64,000 nt of DNA from contig NZ_QMHO01000006.1 in assembly GCF_003313505.1 (NCBI RefSeq), forward strand, positions 173,206 through 237,205. Direction: 5' to 3'. Numbering within the stretch: the stretch's first letter is position 1; the number at the start of each line of letters is the position of its first letter. A program made the position numbers and the translations under genes. This DNA is from Pedobacter nanyangensis (lineage in GTDB: Bacteria > Bacteroidota > Bacteroidia > Sphingobacteriales > Sphingobacteriaceae). Under the pieces are notes generated by a model, which searched no databases, was not told where the DNA came from, and saw nothing but the letters and a program-made list of their open reading frames with translations. Positions 8,340 to 17,378 of the stretch are shown here, one piece after another.

Positions 8340-9566
8340 ATGAACTCAACAACACGCTTCAAGCTATCCTTTATGATGTTCCTCGAATTTTTCATTTGGG
8401 GTGGATGGTTTGTAACCTTAGGAACCTTCTTGGACAAGAACCTCAGTGCTTCGGGACCAGAAATTGGTTCTGTATTCTCTACACAATCTTGGGGAGCCAT
8501 TATTGCTCCGTTTATTATAGGGTTAATTGCCGACAGGTACTTTAACGCAGAAAAAATATTAGGTATTCTACATATTGCAGGTGCCGTTTTAATGTACCAA
8601 ATGTATAATGCTACCGACATCGGCGTATTTTATCCTTATGTTTTTGTTTACATGGTGCTTTACATGCCAACTTTAGCTTTGGTTAACTCCGTATCCTTCA
8701 ATCAAATGGGCGACCCTGAAAAAGAGTTTTCCAATATCAGGATTTGGGGCACCATTGGCTGGATCTTGGCCGGCGTACTGATCAGTTATTTCTTCCACTG
8801 GGATTCTCAAGAAGCTACCGCTAACGGTGCGCTTAAAAACACCTTCCTAATGTCGGCTGTGGCTTCGTTAACGTTGGGTATCTTCAGTTTCTTACTGCCT
8901 AAAACCCCTCCTAAAAACAAATCAACAGAAAAGATAAAAGTATCTGAAATATTAGGCCTAGATGCTTTAAAGTTATTGAAAGACAAGAACTTCCTGATTT
9001 TCTTTATCTCGTCTATTTTAATCTGTATTCCTTTAGCTTTCTATTATCAGAACGCCAACTTATTCCTTTCCAAAATTGGAATGGATAACCCAACGGGGAA
9101 AATGACCATTGGCCAGGTATCGGAAGTATTGTTCTTGTTGGCCATTCCGGTTTTCTTTAAAAAATTCGGGTTCAAAAAAACCATCTTGGTAGGTATGCTG
9201 GCCTGGACAGTACGTTATTTGCTTTTTGCATTTGGAAATGCTGGTGAATTGAGCTTTATGCTACTTTTAGGTATTGCCCTACATGGCATTTGTTACGATT
9301 TCTTCTTTGTTTCGGGACAAATTTACACCAATTCCAAAGCTGGCGATAAGTTTAAAAGCTCAGCCCAGGGCTTGATCACGTTAGCTACCTATGGCGTAGG
9401 CATGCTGATTGGCTTTATCGTGGCCGGGCAAATTACCGAAATGTACAAAATAAACGGCGTTGAAAACTGGAAAATGATTTGGAGCATTCCTGCAGGCATA
9501 GCTTTTGTAGTATTCTTACTATTCAGTTTATTATTTAACGACAAGACAAAAACAGAATCTAACTAA
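8340..9566 (+). CDS. NupG-type major facilitator permease
   Basis: 408 residues with about twelve membrane segments and almost no loops. The start region MMFLEFFIWGGWFVTLGTFL and the segment with IRIWGTIGWILAG are typical of the nucleoside:H+ symporter branch of the major facilitator superfamily (PF03825). In Bacteroidetes this branch often sits in sugar-oxidation loci where nucleosides are an unlikely substrate. Here it follows the DUF1080 hydrolase and overlaps functionally with two isomerases. It most likely imports the 3-keto sugar or the released monosaccharide across the inner membrane. The substrate is inferred. Confidence 0.87.
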   Translation: MNSTTRFKLSFMMFLEFFIWGGWFVTLGTFLDKNLSASGPEIGSVFSTQSWGAIIAPFIIGLIADRYFNAEKILGILHIAGAVLMYQMYNATDIGVFYPYVFVYMVLYMPTLALVNSVSFNQMGDPEKEFSNIRIWGTIGWILAGVLISYFFHWDSQEATANGALKNTFLMSAVASLTLGIFSFLLPKTPPKNKSTEKIKVSEILGLDALKLLKDKNFLIFFISSILICIPLAFYYQNANLFLSKIGMDNPTGKMTIGQVSEVLFLLAIPVFFKKFGFKKTILVGMLAWTVRYLLFAFGNAGELSFMLLLGIALHGICYDFFFVSGQIYTNSKAGDKFKSSAQGLITLATYGVGMLIGFIVAGQITEMYKINGVENWKMIWSIPAGIAFVVFLLFSLLFNDKTKTESN

Positions 9567-9568
9567 CC

Positions 9569-10447
9569 ATGACTACGAGAAGAAACTTTATCAAAGAAAC
9601 TGGATTACTTGCGGCAAGTTTTGCCTTAGCACCTGCATTAAGCCACGCTTTTGCTCCCGCCCAACGTCCTGTAGGTATTCAACTATATAGCTTGCGAGAA
9701 ATTATTGCCAAAGACGTTAAAGGGGTGATTGAAAAAGTGGCCAAAGCAGGTTTTAAAGAAGTTGAAACCTACGGCTATGCACCTAAAGGAAGCTTTTGGG
9801 GGCTAAGTCCTAAAGAATTTAAAGCGCTGTTAGATGCTAATGGCCTTAAATCTCCAAGCGGGCATTTTAACGTTGAGAACTATATCTCCACAGGCAATTT
9901 AGACGATATCAAAGCTTATATCGAAGCTTCAAATATTTTAGGGGCTAAATACGTAGTGGCCCCTTGGCTTGGAGAAAATTTACGCAAAACCGCAGATGAT
10001 TATAAAAAAATTGCCGAACGTTTAAACGTAGCTGGCGAACTTTGCATCAAATCGGGCCTTAATATGGGTTATCATAACCACGGCTTCGAATTTGACAAGT
10101 TTGGTGATAAAACTGGCTTAGATATTTTAATTACCGGTACCGACCCTAATTTGGTTGACTTTGAATTGGATTTGTATTGGGCCGTTTTTGCAGGTCACGA
10201 TCCGGTTGAGCTATTTAAAAAATATCCTCGTAGGTTTAAAATGTGGCACGTAAAGGATATGGATAAAGAGAAGAAAAACTGGAACACAGAAATTGGCAAA
10301 GGCAGTATCGATTTTAAACCAATATTTGCTAAAGCTTCACTTTCTGGGGTGAAACACATCTATTTGGAGCAGGAAACCAATTACAAACCTGACCACATCG
10401 GCTCAATTACAACGAGTATCGATTTTATCAAGAAAAGCTTGCTATAA
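9569..10447 (+). CDS. Tat-exported sugar isomerase/epimerase TIM-barrel protein
   Basis: 292 residues starting 2 nt after the permease stop, so translation is probably coupled. TTRRNFIKETGLLAASFA is a Tat signal. The barrel shows the family metal ligands in GYHNHGFEF, VDFELDLYW, KMWHVKDMD and the C-terminal YLEQE. It is a paralogue of the cytosolic enzyme at 4411 but smaller and exported. In the periplasm it could isomerise or break down the unstable 3-keto sugar, for example by 3-keto-2-hydroxyl epimerisation or lyase chemistry. It closes the operon; a terminator follows directly. Confidence 0.9.
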   Translation: MTTRRNFIKETGLLAASFALAPALSHAFAPAQRPVGIQLYSLREIIAKDVKGVIEKVAKAGFKEVETYGYAPKGSFWGLSPKEFKALLDANGLKSPSGHFNVENYISTGNLDDIKAYIEASNILGAKYVVAPWLGENLRKTADDYKKIAERLNVAGELCIKSGLNMGYHNHGFEFDKFGDKTGLDILITGTDPNLVDFELDLYWAVFAGHDPVELFKKYPRRFKMWHVKDMDKEKKNWNTEIGKGSIDFKPIFAKASLSGVKHIYLEQETNYKPDHIGSITTSIDFIKKSLL

Positions 10448-10453
10448 TTAATA

Positions 10454-10490
10454 AAAAACTCCTCCAAATAATGGTGGAGTTTTTATTTTT
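10454..10490 (+). terminator. Rho-independent terminator of the glycoside operon
   Basis: Arms AAAAACTCCTCC (10454-10465) and GGTGGAGTTTTT (10473-10484) pair with one mismatch around a 7-nt loop, followed by a T-rich run to 10490. It lies 7 nt after the last stop codon. Confidence 0.85.
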
Positions 10491-10524
10491 ATTGAACTTA
10501 AAAACATTTTCTAAATTAGGTTTC

Positions 10525-11538
10525 ATGAATGCTACTCCTTTAAAAATTGCCATCTTCCTATTCACTGGCGGTATCTCCAGCCTTTCATATGCTCAGGATA
10601 AAGTTGTTGATTACAATTTGATCGCTCCAGCGGAAAAAATACAAACTAGCCCTTATCAAAAGATAGCTCTATTAGACAGTAGAATCAATACTGAAACCTT
10701 AGGCATTATTCAAACAGGGGCCTTTAATACCAAAGCCAAGTTAATTCCAAAAATCCCACTATCTGAACAGTTACAAAATATTTTAGTTGGGATGAGCAAC
10801 ACTAGAGAGAACGGTGAATTGCTGTTACAAATTAGAAAACTGGTACATGCAGAGATAACTAAAGTGACTTCTGAGCACGGTTTTTTCGATTTCAAAGCTA
10901 ATCTATACCGAAAAGATGGAGACGTATATTATAAAATAGCGGAAATAGATACCAACCATTTCACCAAGGGAATGGATGTCACTAAAAAACTAATGAGAAA
11001 TAGCAGTGAAATCATTACCAACTTTATAAAAGATAACCTCAACAATAAACCTATTGACACTTTAAAATTTTCAGCCGCTCAAATCAAAGATTATTACACC
11101 AATGAACGAGAGAAACTAAAGCTATACAACACTGATAAACTAATTGATGGCGCTTACAAGGATTACAATCAATTTAAAGGTCTAACTCCATATATTAGTG
11201 AGGTATATCTAAAAGACGACAATTTAAGCAAAGGCTTTTATGCTACCGATCAAAATGGTAAGGAAGTAAAATTAAAACTGAAAGATGCTTACGCTATAGT
11301 ATATAAAGGAACTCCTTATATCCTTACAGATTATGGTCAATATCCATTGACAAAAGAGAACAACGAGTATTTCTTTACGGGAAAAATTAAGCTCCAACCC
11401 TCTGCTTCTGCAATGACAAATTCGGCCATAATGTTTGGCTTAGTAGGAGCTTTAATTACCTCAAGTGGTTCAGCTAGCGATGAAAACAAATATAAAATAG
11501 ATTATTCTGATGGTTCATTTATTCAAATAGAAAAATAA
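10525..11538 (+). CDS. Unrecognised secreted protein, 337 aa
   Basis: The frame is open from 10471, but that start lies inside the terminator hairpin. The ATG at 10525 begins a signal peptide (about residues 1-24, ending SSLSYAQ) and is preferred. The mature part is Lys- and Asn-rich, without Cys, membrane spans or a motif I recognise. Residues from about 290 onward include a short Ala/Gly hydrophobic stretch (SAIMFGLVGALITSSGSAS) that could be a second membrane-associated segment. It stands alone between two terminators, so it is probably its own transcription unit. No function is proposed. Confidence 0.75.
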   Translation: MNATPLKIAIFLFTGGISSLSYAQDKVVDYNLIAPAEKIQTSPYQKIALLDSRINTETLGIIQTGAFNTKAKLIPKIPLSEQLQNILVGMSNTRENGELLLQIRKLVHAEITKVTSEHGFFDFKANLYRKDGDVYYKIAEIDTNHFTKGMDVTKKLMRNSSEIITNFIKDNLNNKPIDTLKFSAAQIKDYYTNEREKLKLYNTDKLIDGAYKDYNQFKGLTPYISEVYLKDDNLSKGFYATDQNGKEVKLKLKDAYAIVYKGTPYILTDYGQYPLTKENNEYFFTGKIKLQPSASAMTNSAIMFGLVGALITSSGSASDENKYKIDYSDGSFIQIEK

Positions 11539-11610
11539 CCTTCGCTTTTATCTCCTAATCTGATCAAGGTCTATCTACGTTCGAAATGATATACGGTTAA
11601 AGTGACTGCA

Positions 11611-11645
11611 AGCCTCGCAGGTTTTAAAAACCTACGAGGCTTTTT
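11611..11645. terminator. Palindromic terminator-like repeat
   Basis: AGCCTCGCAGGTTTT and AAAACCTACGAGGCT pair with one mismatch, followed by TTTTT. It sits between two convergent genes (10525-11538 forward, 11657-12406 reverse) and could stop transcripts from the left. Its core resembles the palindromes at 38223-38255 and 41050-41079, so it may be a dispersed repeat that doubles as a terminator. Confidence 0.7.
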
Positions 11646-11656
11646 ACCATAAAACG

Positions 11657-12406
11657 CTAGGTTAACCCTATCCAAGTCATCACATACCCTACCCACTCTT
11701 TAATCAATAACTCCCAGCCAAGGATAGCGCTACCCTGCGGCACCAGATAATCTTCAAAAGAATTTTTTTCACTTAGTGAATTTGTTGGATAAAAATCGAT
11801 ATGCTTAAAACCTTGCTTTTCGGCCAGCAACTTTGTTCTGGGAATATGCCAGGCACTGGTAATCACCAATATCTTTGCATCGGGTTTGCGAAGACCTTTC
11901 AGTATTTCAGCGGCGTATTTGAAGTTTTCCTTCGTGTTCCTGCTTTCTTTTTCCATAATCACGGCACTATCAGGGATCTTTAATGCCTTTAAATATTCGC
12001 CCGTATACAAAGCCTCTGGCGGACCGCCTTCTAAAAGACTTCCACTTCCTCCGCTCATTAAAATATGGTCTATTTTTCCCTCTTGGTACAACCGCAGCGT
12101 TTGCGTTAAACGGTCGCCAGCAAACTGTGCCTTTAAAGCTTTGGCTTCGAAATTATAGCTAGAAAAGCCTCCCAATAACAGCCCAACGTCATAATGGGCT
12201 AATGCTGGTTGCTTCGCTTCATACCAATAGGCAACCTGGCCCAGGAAAAACTTATTGGAGAAAAAATACAGCAGAGCAACAGCAAAAATTAACGCCTTGC
12301 GCTTATGTCGTTTATTTTTGGAGAACAAAGCATATAAGGCAATGGCCATTACCCACACCAACGGACGGATAAGAAACAGCAAAAATTTAGATAAAAAGAA
12401 AGCCAT
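11657..12406 (-). CDS. YdcF family (DUF218) membrane protein
   Basis: 249 residues. Two hydrophobic segments at about 5-25 and 38-55 anchor the N terminus. The DUF218 domain follows, with the family's GLLLGGF strand, GDRLTQTLRLYQEGK, the HILMSGGSG motif, ESRNTKENFKYA and VITSAWHIPRTKLLAEKQGF. This domain is found in E. coli ElyC/SanA/YdcF, which affect envelope integrity and peptidoglycan or lipid-carrier metabolism; the biochemical reaction is not settled. It ends the minus-strand pair with the lamin-tail protein, separated by 3 nt from its stop. Confidence 0.88.
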   Translation of the reverse strand: MAFFLSKFLLFLIRPLVWVMAIALYALFSKNKRHKRKALIFAVALLYFFSNKFFLGQVAYWYEAKQPALAHYDVGLLLGGFSSYNFEAKALKAQFAGDRLTQTLRLYQEGKIDHILMSGGSGSLLEGGPPEALYTGEYLKALKIPDSAVIMEKESRNTKENFKYAAEILKGLRKPDAKILVITSAWHIPRTKLLAEKQGFKHIDFYPTNSLSEKNSFEDYLVPQGSAILGWELLIKEWVGYVMTWIGLT

Positions 12407-12409
12407 TTA

Positions 12410-15013
12410 TCAGTTCAGTTTTGATGCCAATACACAGGTTTGTTTAAAACTATCTGTACTTCCTTTGATGGTAAAAATATCTGTTTTAATTACATACAAG
12501 CCAACTTTACACAGTTGTCCACTATCGTTTAGCCCATCCCAAGTAATGGTACCCTGTGTAGAAAAAGTAATATTCCTAGCCAAACGACGAACCAAAATGC
12601 CTTTGTCTGTGTAAATGTTAATCGTTGCTAAATTGCCATTTTCCTTAAAACGATAGTCGATTTGTAGTAAATCTTCAAAACCATCATTATCTGGAGAGAA
12701 GGTCTTATTGGCAACTACCACGGTATTTTTCACACTGGCATCTTCACCCTGTGAGTTTTTATCAGTAGGCGTAGCAAAACCCGCTGAGGCAGCAGCCGAT
12801 TGTAAATTACCAAGTTCATTTCCGCTTTTTGTAAAGGAAACTCTTTCTAACGAAACACCTTTAACATCTTTAAGCAGCGCATGGTGCATTTTTTCGGTAT
12901 AGTCAAATTGATCAATCGCATCATTTTCTTTCCAAATGGCTACGGTTCCTTTGTCATTGTTATAAGGAGGCATCACCGCCATTTGTACCATTTGATTAGG
13001 ATATTTAACCTGATACTGTTGCTGTACTACTGCTGGATTGGCTGTAAGCACCCAATAAGTTTTAGGCTGAATGTAAAGGGGGGCTGTACTAATTGCCCTC
13101 TTTGTGCTTGATGTACCTGATGCTGTTGGATTTGAAAGCGTTAGATCCTTCAAATCAAGCAAATGATCTGTATTGTTATAAATTTCTACAAAATCAAATC
13201 CACCAGTTTTGGGGTTGAATAAAATCTCGGTAATCAAAATATCGTTTGGCATAATTTCCTTGGCAAGGAAGATTTTTGCCGTATTATTGGCTGGGTTAAT
13301 AGCCACTCCTCCACAGCTCAATAGATTACTAACGGTCAATAAACTTTCAACTCCCCTTACAATGGGTGTTGCAAAAGTTAAAACAACACTTTTATTAGCT
13401 GCTGATGCGGGCACCGCTGATTGCGCCACACCAATTCCGTTATTGATTGTATAGTTACTGGCCAAACTTAATGTTCCTACTTGAATGGCCTTATCAAAAT
13501 CAACCCTAACGGTAGTAGTACTGGTAATTTCTATACCTATCAATTTAGGCGCTACCGCATCTAATTCGGCATAAACAGCGTTTTGAGCACCAGGGGTACC
13601 ACCAATAGCAGCCGTACTGGCAATCCAATTTGGAGCCCCAGGACATCCACTTTTGTAATTAATCAATTCCAAAGCATAGCCCGTTTTTTTGCTATTGTCC
13701 TGATACCACGTATCCACATAAGAAACCGCATCAATAACGGTACTGTTATCTGGCAACATCAAAGTCAAATCATCCTTATCATTATTTAAAGTTGGCCATG
13801 AAGATAATCCTAATGTTTTCCCATAAACTTTAAAAGCATCCACATCGGCATTCGCACAAAGAATGCGGTAGGCTTTTGGAGCTAGCGTATCCGCAGGAAT
13901 AGAAACCCCTGAAGACGTAGCATCTTTATATCTCCAACCTGTGATGATGATATATTTATCGGTGGTATTGTAAAGCTCAATATATTCTTTGTTCAATGCT
14001 ACCGCTGTAGAAATGGGTGCAGCCATAATTTCGTTAATGATCACGTCGCCTTTTTGAGCAGTATAAGGCTCCACATACAGAAATGATTTGGTCATTGGTG
14101 TGGTCATGGCGTTTCCCTTGGCATCTGCAACGTTGCTTACCGTTAAGGTATAATTTCCAGATACAAAATTATTTGCATAAGTAAGGTTTACCACGTTACT
14201 TGTACTGCCCATTACCGCCGTAAGTGGGCTACCTGCACCATTGGAAAGCGAGTAGTTGGCAATGGTTTGCGCCGAAGTTGTGCCCAATGGTTCATCAAAA
14301 GTAACCTCTAAGGTTTTGGCGTCTAAAGATTTCACAGAGGTAATTGTCGGAGGGTTAATATCTTCAAAAACTTTAAAATCATCAAAAATAAATAGGTTAT
14401 ATCTAGATGCCGTTCCGTATCTGCAATTTACGCCAAAGTGTGTAGTTGTGGTGTAAGTATTATCCGTAACGGTACCTTCCAAGGTATAATTTGTGCCGCC
14501 ATTCACATCAGCGTAAAGTTCCCATTTACCGCTATTGTCGCGGGTAATTCTAATTCGGGCAGTTAGTATGTTGGCATTCGCCCTCGTTTTTGCAGCGCCT
14601 GTAATAATCTGAGTAGTAGTTGTTCCATTCTGTCTGTACAAATGAAATCCGTCTGTCTGGCCTGTTTCGCCCGCTTGAAAAAAGTAACCTTGCAGTGCTC
14701 CGCTCAAATCAGCTTGGTTGGAAACCAAATAAACCCTTGGAAAATTTGCAGTGGTTGGATCAAAGTTTAATTGAAAGAAAAATTCCCAAACTGCGTTTTT
14801 AGCGAGAGCGTTGGGAGTAGACAGATAGATATTTTGGTTTGCCGAATTGGGGCCGTTAGATTGTAACTGCCCATTTGCATTGATGACAAAGTAATTGGTG
14901 TTGCCTCCCCAAGCAGGGTTATTGGTAAAATCTCCATCAGCAAAATTGTCATTTAGCTGAGCAAAAGTAAGTTTAGTGCATAATAACAGTAAAAAGAGTA
15001 AAGTTTTTCTCAT
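12410..15013 (-). CDS. Large secreted lamin-tail-domain surface protein
   Basis: 867 residues from the ATG at 15013, which starts a signal peptide (MRKTLLFLLLLCTKLTFAQ). A longer open frame to 15454 runs antisense through asd and was rejected. Order of domains: a concanavalin-like lectin region (about 25-210), a bacterial Ig-like unit starting PPTITSVKSLDAKT, a lamin-tail domain (GDVIINEIMAAP...EYIELYN), a second Ig-like unit, a second lamin-tail domain (NDILITEILFNP...DFVEIYN), and a C-terminal FlgD/gliding-type sandwich beginning FSPDNDGFEDLL. Such C-terminal domains are common in type IX-secreted or cell-surface proteins. Probable adhesion or carbohydrate-binding role. It diverges from asd over a 55-bp spacer. 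Confidence 0.88.
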   Translation of the reverse strand: MRKTLLFLLLLCTKLTFAQLNDNFADGDFTNNPAWGGNTNYFVINANGQLQSNGPNSANQNIYLSTPNALAKNAVWEFFFQLNFDPTTANFPRVYLVSNQADLSGALQGYFFQAGETGQTDGFHLYRQNGTTTTQIITGAAKTRANANILTARIRITRDNSGKWELYADVNGGTNYTLEGTVTDNTYTTTTHFGVNCRYGTASRYNLFIFDDFKVFEDINPPTITSVKSLDAKTLEVTFDEPLGTTSAQTIANYSLSNGAGSPLTAVMGSTSNVVNLTYANNFVSGNYTLTVSNVADAKGNAMTTPMTKSFLYVEPYTAQKGDVIINEIMAAPISTAVALNKEYIELYNTTDKYIIITGWRYKDATSSGVSIPADTLAPKAYRILCANADVDAFKVYGKTLGLSSWPTLNNDKDDLTLMLPDNSTVIDAVSYVDTWYQDNSKKTGYALELINYKSGCPGAPNWIASTAAIGGTPGAQNAVYAELDAVAPKLIGIEITSTTTVRVDFDKAIQVGTLSLASNYTINNGIGVAQSAVPASAANKSVVLTFATPIVRGVESLLTVSNLLSCGGVAINPANNTAKIFLAKEIMPNDILITEILFNPKTGGFDFVEIYNNTDHLLDLKDLTLSNPTASGTSSTKRAISTAPLYIQPKTYWVLTANPAVVQQQYQVKYPNQMVQMAVMPPYNNDKGTVAIWKENDAIDQFDYTEKMHHALLKDVKGVSLERVSFTKSGNELGNLQSAAASAGFATPTDKNSQGEDASVKNTVVVANKTFSPDNDGFEDLLQIDYRFKENGNLATINIYTDKGILVRRLARNITFSTQGTITWDGLNDSGQLCKVGLYVIKTDIFTIKGSTDSFKQTCVLASKLN

Positions 15014-15068
15014 ATTTGGGAATTGAACATTTTTAATTTTAAATATAATACAAATAATCAAGAAAAAA

Positions 15069-16058
15069 ATGAAAGTTGCAGTAGTAGGTGCCACCGGATT
15101 GGTAGGTACCGTTATGTTAAAAGTATTGGAAGAAAGAAATTTCCCGTTGACCGAATTAATCCCAGTAGCCTCTGAGAAGAGCGTTGGTAAGTTAATTAAG
15201 TTTAAGGGTAAGGAATATCCGATTGTTAGCATGGACACTGCCATTAGCTTACGCCCTGATATTGCTTTGTTTTCGGCTGGCGGAAGCACTTCATTAGCTG
15301 ATGCGCCTCGCTTTGCCGAAGTGGGAACTACCGTGATCGATAATTCTTCGGCTTGGAGAATGGACCCTAGCAAAAAATTGGTAGTGCCTGAGGTAAATGC
15401 CCATGTGTTAACCAAGGAGGACAAAATTATTGCCAACCCTAACTGTTCTACCATTCAAATGGTGGTAGCTTTACAGCCTTTGCACGAAAAATACCATATC
15501 AGGCGTGTGGTGGTTTCTACTTACCAGTCGGTAACTGGAACGGGTGTTAAAGCGGTTGACCAATTGATGAACGAGCGTAAAGGTATTGATGGACCAAAAG
15601 CGTATCCATACGAAATTGACTTAAACGTATTGCCGCATATTGATGTTTTCACCGATAATGGTTACACCAAAGAAGAGATGAAAATGGTGAAAGAAACCAA
15701 TAAAATTATGGGTGATGAGAACATCAAAGTTACGGCTACTACGGTACGTATTCCAGTAATGGGCGGTCACTCAGAATCAGTAAACGTAGAATTTGAAAAT
15801 GACTATGAGTTAGCTGATGTACGTCGTATTTTGGAAGAAGCACCGGGCTTAATTGTAGTAGATGATGTAGCTAACTTGAAATATCCAATGCCAAAAGATG
15901 CACATGAAAAAGATGAGGTGTTTGTAGGCCGTTTGCGTAGAGACGAATCACATCCAAAAGCGTTGAACATGTGGATTGTTGCCGATAACCTACGCAAAGG
16001 TGCTGCTACCAATGCCGTACAAATTGCAGAGTATTTGGTTGACAACAAGATTGTATAA
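15069..16058 (+). CDS. asd: Aspartate-semialdehyde dehydrogenase
   Basis: 329 residues of the usual length. The N terminus VAVVGATGLVGTVML is the NADP-binding glycine loop. Cys126 in NPNCST is the catalytic thiol that forms the acyl-enzyme. The segment RIPVMGGHSESVNVEF carries the substrate-binding Arg and the catalytic His. It reduces aspartyl phosphate to aspartate semialdehyde, the branch point to lysine, diaminopimelate, threonine and methionine. It is monocistronic here: a divergent promoter region lies upstream and a strong terminator downstream. Confidence 0.97.
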   Translation: MKVAVVGATGLVGTVMLKVLEERNFPLTELIPVASEKSVGKLIKFKGKEYPIVSMDTAISLRPDIALFSAGGSTSLADAPRFAEVGTTVIDNSSAWRMDPSKKLVVPEVNAHVLTKEDKIIANPNCSTIQMVVALQPLHEKYHIRRVVVSTYQSVTGTGVKAVDQLMNERKGIDGPKAYPYEIDLNVLPHIDVFTDNGYTKEEMKMVKETNKIMGDENIKVTATTVRIPVMGGHSESVNVEFENDYELADVRRILEEAPGLIVVDDVANLKYPMPKDAHEKDEVFVGRLRRDESHPKALNMWIVADNLRKGAATNAVQIAEYLVDNKIV

Positions 16059-16078
16059 TTCAACTAAAAAATAATCAG

Positions 16079-16107
16079 AAAAGTGATGTGAATACATCAC
16101 TTTTTTT
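16079..16107 (+). terminator. Terminator after asd
   Basis: AAAAGTGATGT (16079-16089), loop GAAT, then ACATCACTTTTT (16094-16105) with further T. A perfect 11-bp stem with a T-run, 21 nt after the asd stop. Confidence 0.88.
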
Positions 16108-16138
16108 GTGAATAAACTTTTTCCAACCCCGTGATAAG

Positions 16139-17323
16139 ATGTTTAAAAAAATCATTGCACTTACTACAACTCCGCTAATCTTAGCTAGTGTTGCCTTTGC
16201 CCAAGACAGTTTAATTACAGCATTGGCCCAAAACAACCAAACAAGCTTCGTTAAAGAAGCAAACCACTTTAAGGGTTTAGGCTGGGATAAAATACTAGAC
16301 CAAGCTAAAAAAAGCAGTAATGTGATGGTTGGCGAAGAACATTTCACGAATGAAGTTCCATTTTTTGTTTCAAAACTTGCAGAGCAAATCAAGTTCGATA
16401 ATTTTTTCTGCGAAATTGATCCGTTTACCGCACATATTTTTGAGCAGAAGATTAAAACACTTTCGGCAGATGCCTTAAAAAAATATACTGCCGATTATGG
16501 AAACACGTTTTCTTTCTATGCTTTTGAGTCGGAATTTGACCTCCTTAAGCAGCTGATAAAAAACAACACCAATATTCGTGGTACCGATCAAATTTTATTG
16601 GTTGCTGATCGCTTAATTTGCAATGAGCTGATGCAAACCACTAAAAACAAAAGGGCAAAAGCAATTTACGAGGCGATTAGAGATCAGTCCAAAAATCATT
16701 TTGCTGCTTTTTTAAAGGACCAGAAAAATCCATTCTACTTGTATACCGATGATTTCGAAAAGAAGATTACCGAACTCGCTACACTGCCATTAAGCCCTAA
16801 TGAGAAAAAAATAATAGCAGCGTTAAAGCTAACGGCTAAAATTTATAAATCGCAAGACCATCACTTAAGGATACAGCTCATGAAAAACCAATTGATGGAG
16901 AGCTACAGCGAGTGGGCAAACAAGAAAAACCTTTATAAATACGGTGCAAACCACGCTGCCAAAGGAGAAAGCTTGCTACAGATATTTGATATTGGGAACC
17001 TAGTCAATAATGTAGCCGATAGTCAATTTACCAATTCCATGCACGTCATCATCGTTGGAAAATCGGGGCTACAGGCTTCTCCCTTCCCAGGATTTCCGGC
17101 AGAGAAAATCGACGAAAATTCTGGTATTTTAAAGTCCTTAAAGCCATTTTTAAAATTAGTACAAAACAACGAGTGGCAATGCTTTGATATGTTACCATTA
17201 AGAGAAGCCATCAGCAGTGGAAAAATTAAAGTTACTGATGTGAGGTTACTGCGTATCATTAAAGGCTTTGATTTATTAGTGGTGATCCCAGAAGTAACTG
17301 CAGCACAATTCCCGAAATCATAA
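16139..17323 (+). CDS. Exported protein with EreA/ChaN-like motifs
   Basis: 394 residues with a signal peptide (about 1-21, ending VAFAQ). After it, NVMVGEEHFTNEVPFF resembles the first strand motif (GE-x-H-x-x-x-E) of the erythromycin-esterase/ChaN haem-uptake superfamily, and GANHAAKGES near residue 265 resembles the later His motif of those folds. The middle is mostly helical and charged. I cannot place it in a named family. The Glu/His pattern suggests a metal-free hydrolase-like or ligand-binding fold in the periplasm. It lies between asd and the PBP4 gene on the same strand but seems to have its own start region after the asd terminator. Confidence 0.7.
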   Translation: MFKKIIALTTTPLILASVAFAQDSLITALAQNNQTSFVKEANHFKGLGWDKILDQAKKSSNVMVGEEHFTNEVPFFVSKLAEQIKFDNFFCEIDPFTAHIFEQKIKTLSADALKKYTADYGNTFSFYAFESEFDLLKQLIKNNTNIRGTDQILLVADRLICNELMQTTKNKRAKAIYEAIRDQSKNHFAAFLKDQKNPFYLYTDDFEKKITELATLPLSPNEKKIIAALKLTAKIYKSQDHHLRIQLMKNQLMESYSEWANKKNLYKYGANHAAKGESLLQIFDIGNLVNNVADSQFTNSMHVIIVGKSGLQASPFPGFPAEKIDENSGILKSLKPFLKLVQNNEWQCFDMLPLREAISSGKIKVTDVRLLRIIKGFDLLVVIPEVTAAQFPKS

Positions 17324-17378
17324 ATCACGCTTTTGTAAGTTATATTTCCAAACATCTTTGTTAAGTAAAATCCACGCA

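Noticed and set aside
832..10447. Polysaccharide utilisation locus
   Set aside because: There is no SusC/SusD pair, so it does not meet the usual definition.
15014..15454. N-terminal extension of the lamin-tail protein by 147 residues
   Set aside because: The extension is antisense to asd and precedes a proper signal peptide at 15013.
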